Of a stretch of 21,821 nucleotides of DNA, positions 21,312 through 21,821 are shown one piece after another (the first letter of the stretch is position 1; every line of letters begins with the position of its first letter). Origin of the DNA: Berkiella sp964502705 (GTDB taxonomy: Bacteria > Pseudomonadota > Gammaproteobacteria > Berkiellales > Berkiellaceae). The notes under the pieces were generated by a model. That model did no database searches and had not been told where the DNA came from. It saw only the letters and a list, made by a program, of their open reading frames with translations. The stretch spans positions 1 to 21,821 of the forward strand of contig CAZCXZ010000055.1 of assembly GCA_964502705.1 (NCBI GenBank), in the 5' to 3' direction. The position numbers and the translations under genes were made by a program.

Positions 21312-21821
21312 ATGACAGGTAACGTTAACCATTCACTTTTTGAGATTTTTGATTTAACTCGAATGAAAACCGTTACCTTGTCTGTCGAAAAGAAGATCGG
21401 TGCTGGTAGCTTTGGTTCGGTTTACCATGTTAAATCTGACGAATATAAAACACCGCTCGTTTGTAAAGAGATCAACCTTCACGGGAAAAATGACTATGTG
21501 CATTATTCCCATTTCAATCTATTGCGTTGTACCTATCGCGAAATTAATTATTTGAAGCAACTGGGCCTTTTAGTTGGCTATCAGCATGACAAAGTAAATC
21601 ACAAAATGCTGATTGTGATGAACTATTTACCCGGCATCGAAGAATTCGAAGTACCGCGCAAACTTAAGCGCCTGGCAGAATATGCGTCTTTTTGTGCGCT
21701 GAGAAATTTGCATCGTAAAGGTATTGCGCATATGGATCCCCATGAGGGAAATTTTCTCTTTGATGAAAAAAGTGAGCACGCAGAAGTCCTGGATTATGGT
21801 CTTGCACAAGATGCGCATCTT
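21312..21821 (+). CDS. Eukaryotic-like protein kinase, N-terminal part (runs off the window)
   Basis: An open frame of 170 codons from the ATG at 21312 reaches the window end without a stop. It shows a full set of kinase landmarks: glycine loop IGAGSFGSVYHV (G30, G32, G35, V37), the ATP lysine K52 (VCKEI), a helix-C glutamate E77 (YREINYL), a catalytic loop HMDPHEGNFLF (H140, D142, N147), and the metal site DYG (D161-G163) in place of DFG. The proline-histidine insertion instead of the usual LK in the catalytic loop recalls atypical or aminoglycoside/choline-type kinases (HGDLHxGN), while the glycine loop is typical of Ser/Thr kinases. No transmembrane or PASTA part is visible yet. In host-associated gammaproteobacteria such kinases are often secreted effectors. 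The ribosome-binding site is weak, suggesting coupling to the small upstream gene. Confidence 0.82.
   Translation, partial: MTGNVNHSLFEIFDLTRMKTVTLSVEKKIGAGSFGSVYHVKSDEYKTPLVCKEINLHGKNDYVHYSHFNLLRCTYREINYLKQLGLLVGYQHDKVNHKMLIVMNYLPGIEEFEVPRKLKRLAEYASFCALRNLHRKGIAHMDPHEGNFLFDEKSEHAEVLDYGLAQDAHL

Noticed and set aside
21627..21818. 63-codon leftward frame near the window end
   Set aside because: It is antisense to the kinase catalytic loop and has no support.
1..21821. tRNA, rRNA, CRISPR array, insertion sequence or transposase
   Set aside because: No cloverleaf-like tRNA sequence, regularly spaced repeats, transposase motifs or terminal inverted repeats were recognised on reading.

Overview
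The window looks like a chromosomal segment of a moderately AT-rich, host-associated gammaproteobacterium, most plausibly Legionellales (Legionella, Coxiella, Berkiella or Aquicella-like). The basis is a typical gammaproteobacterial housekeeping block (YajR-like MFS transporter, ssb, divergent uvrA) beside a eukaryotic-like protein kinase and a small protein carrying a eukaryote-like short linear motif. This placement is inference; no rRNA or tRNA is present to fix it.

Layout. (1) Positions 2-13716 hold a dense cluster of about a dozen genes for oxidising, ligating and remodelling a lipid-like molecule. The end of a PlsC-type acyltransferase runs into a leftward Rieske oxygenase. From the 83-bp gap at 1330-1412 a rightward operon starts, with every junction overlapping: exported SnoaL/NTF2-like protein, amidohydrolase fused to an Mpo1/DUF962-like membrane domain, PAP2 phosphatase/transferase fused to a GNAT-like domain, second Rieske oxygenase, SDR and ferritin-like di-iron protein. 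A leftward operon faces it: fatty-acid-hydroxylase family membrane di-iron enzyme, AurF-like di-iron oxygenase, 2Fe-2S ferredoxin, third Rieske oxygenase, left-handed beta-helix acyltransferase and GH3-type acyl-amido synthetase. The two operons converge and overlap tail to tail by 104 bp. (2) Positions 13766-15016: an unrecognised 174-aa protein and a hicAB toxin-antitoxin pair with a palindromic operator-like site. (3) Positions 15156-16424: two small double-glycine-leader, bacteriocin-like peptides on either side of a Vat/CatB-type acetyltransferase. (4) Positions 16543-21091: ssb, MFS transporter and uvrA. (5) From 21113 to the end: a 61-aa protein with an eIF4E-binding-like motif, then the N-terminal part of a eukaryotic-like kinase that runs off the window.

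How the genes may work together. The cluster has no polyketide synthase, NRPS or other recognised scaffold-building megasynthase. It does have up to seven candidate O2-using non-haem iron enzymes (three Rieske, AurF-like, ferritin-like, membrane hydroxylase, Mpo1-like domain), one ferredoxin, an SDR, an acid-activating amide synthetase, an N-acyl amide hydrolase and several lipid-type transferases. The simplest reading is a pathway that takes a fatty-acid, sphingoid or sterol-like precursor, possibly host-derived, oxidises it repeatedly, and joins it to or releases it from an amine or head group. The product cannot be deduced from sequence alone. I regard this cluster as the best candidate for an undescribed system, and the eIF4E-motif protein next to the kinase as the second best.
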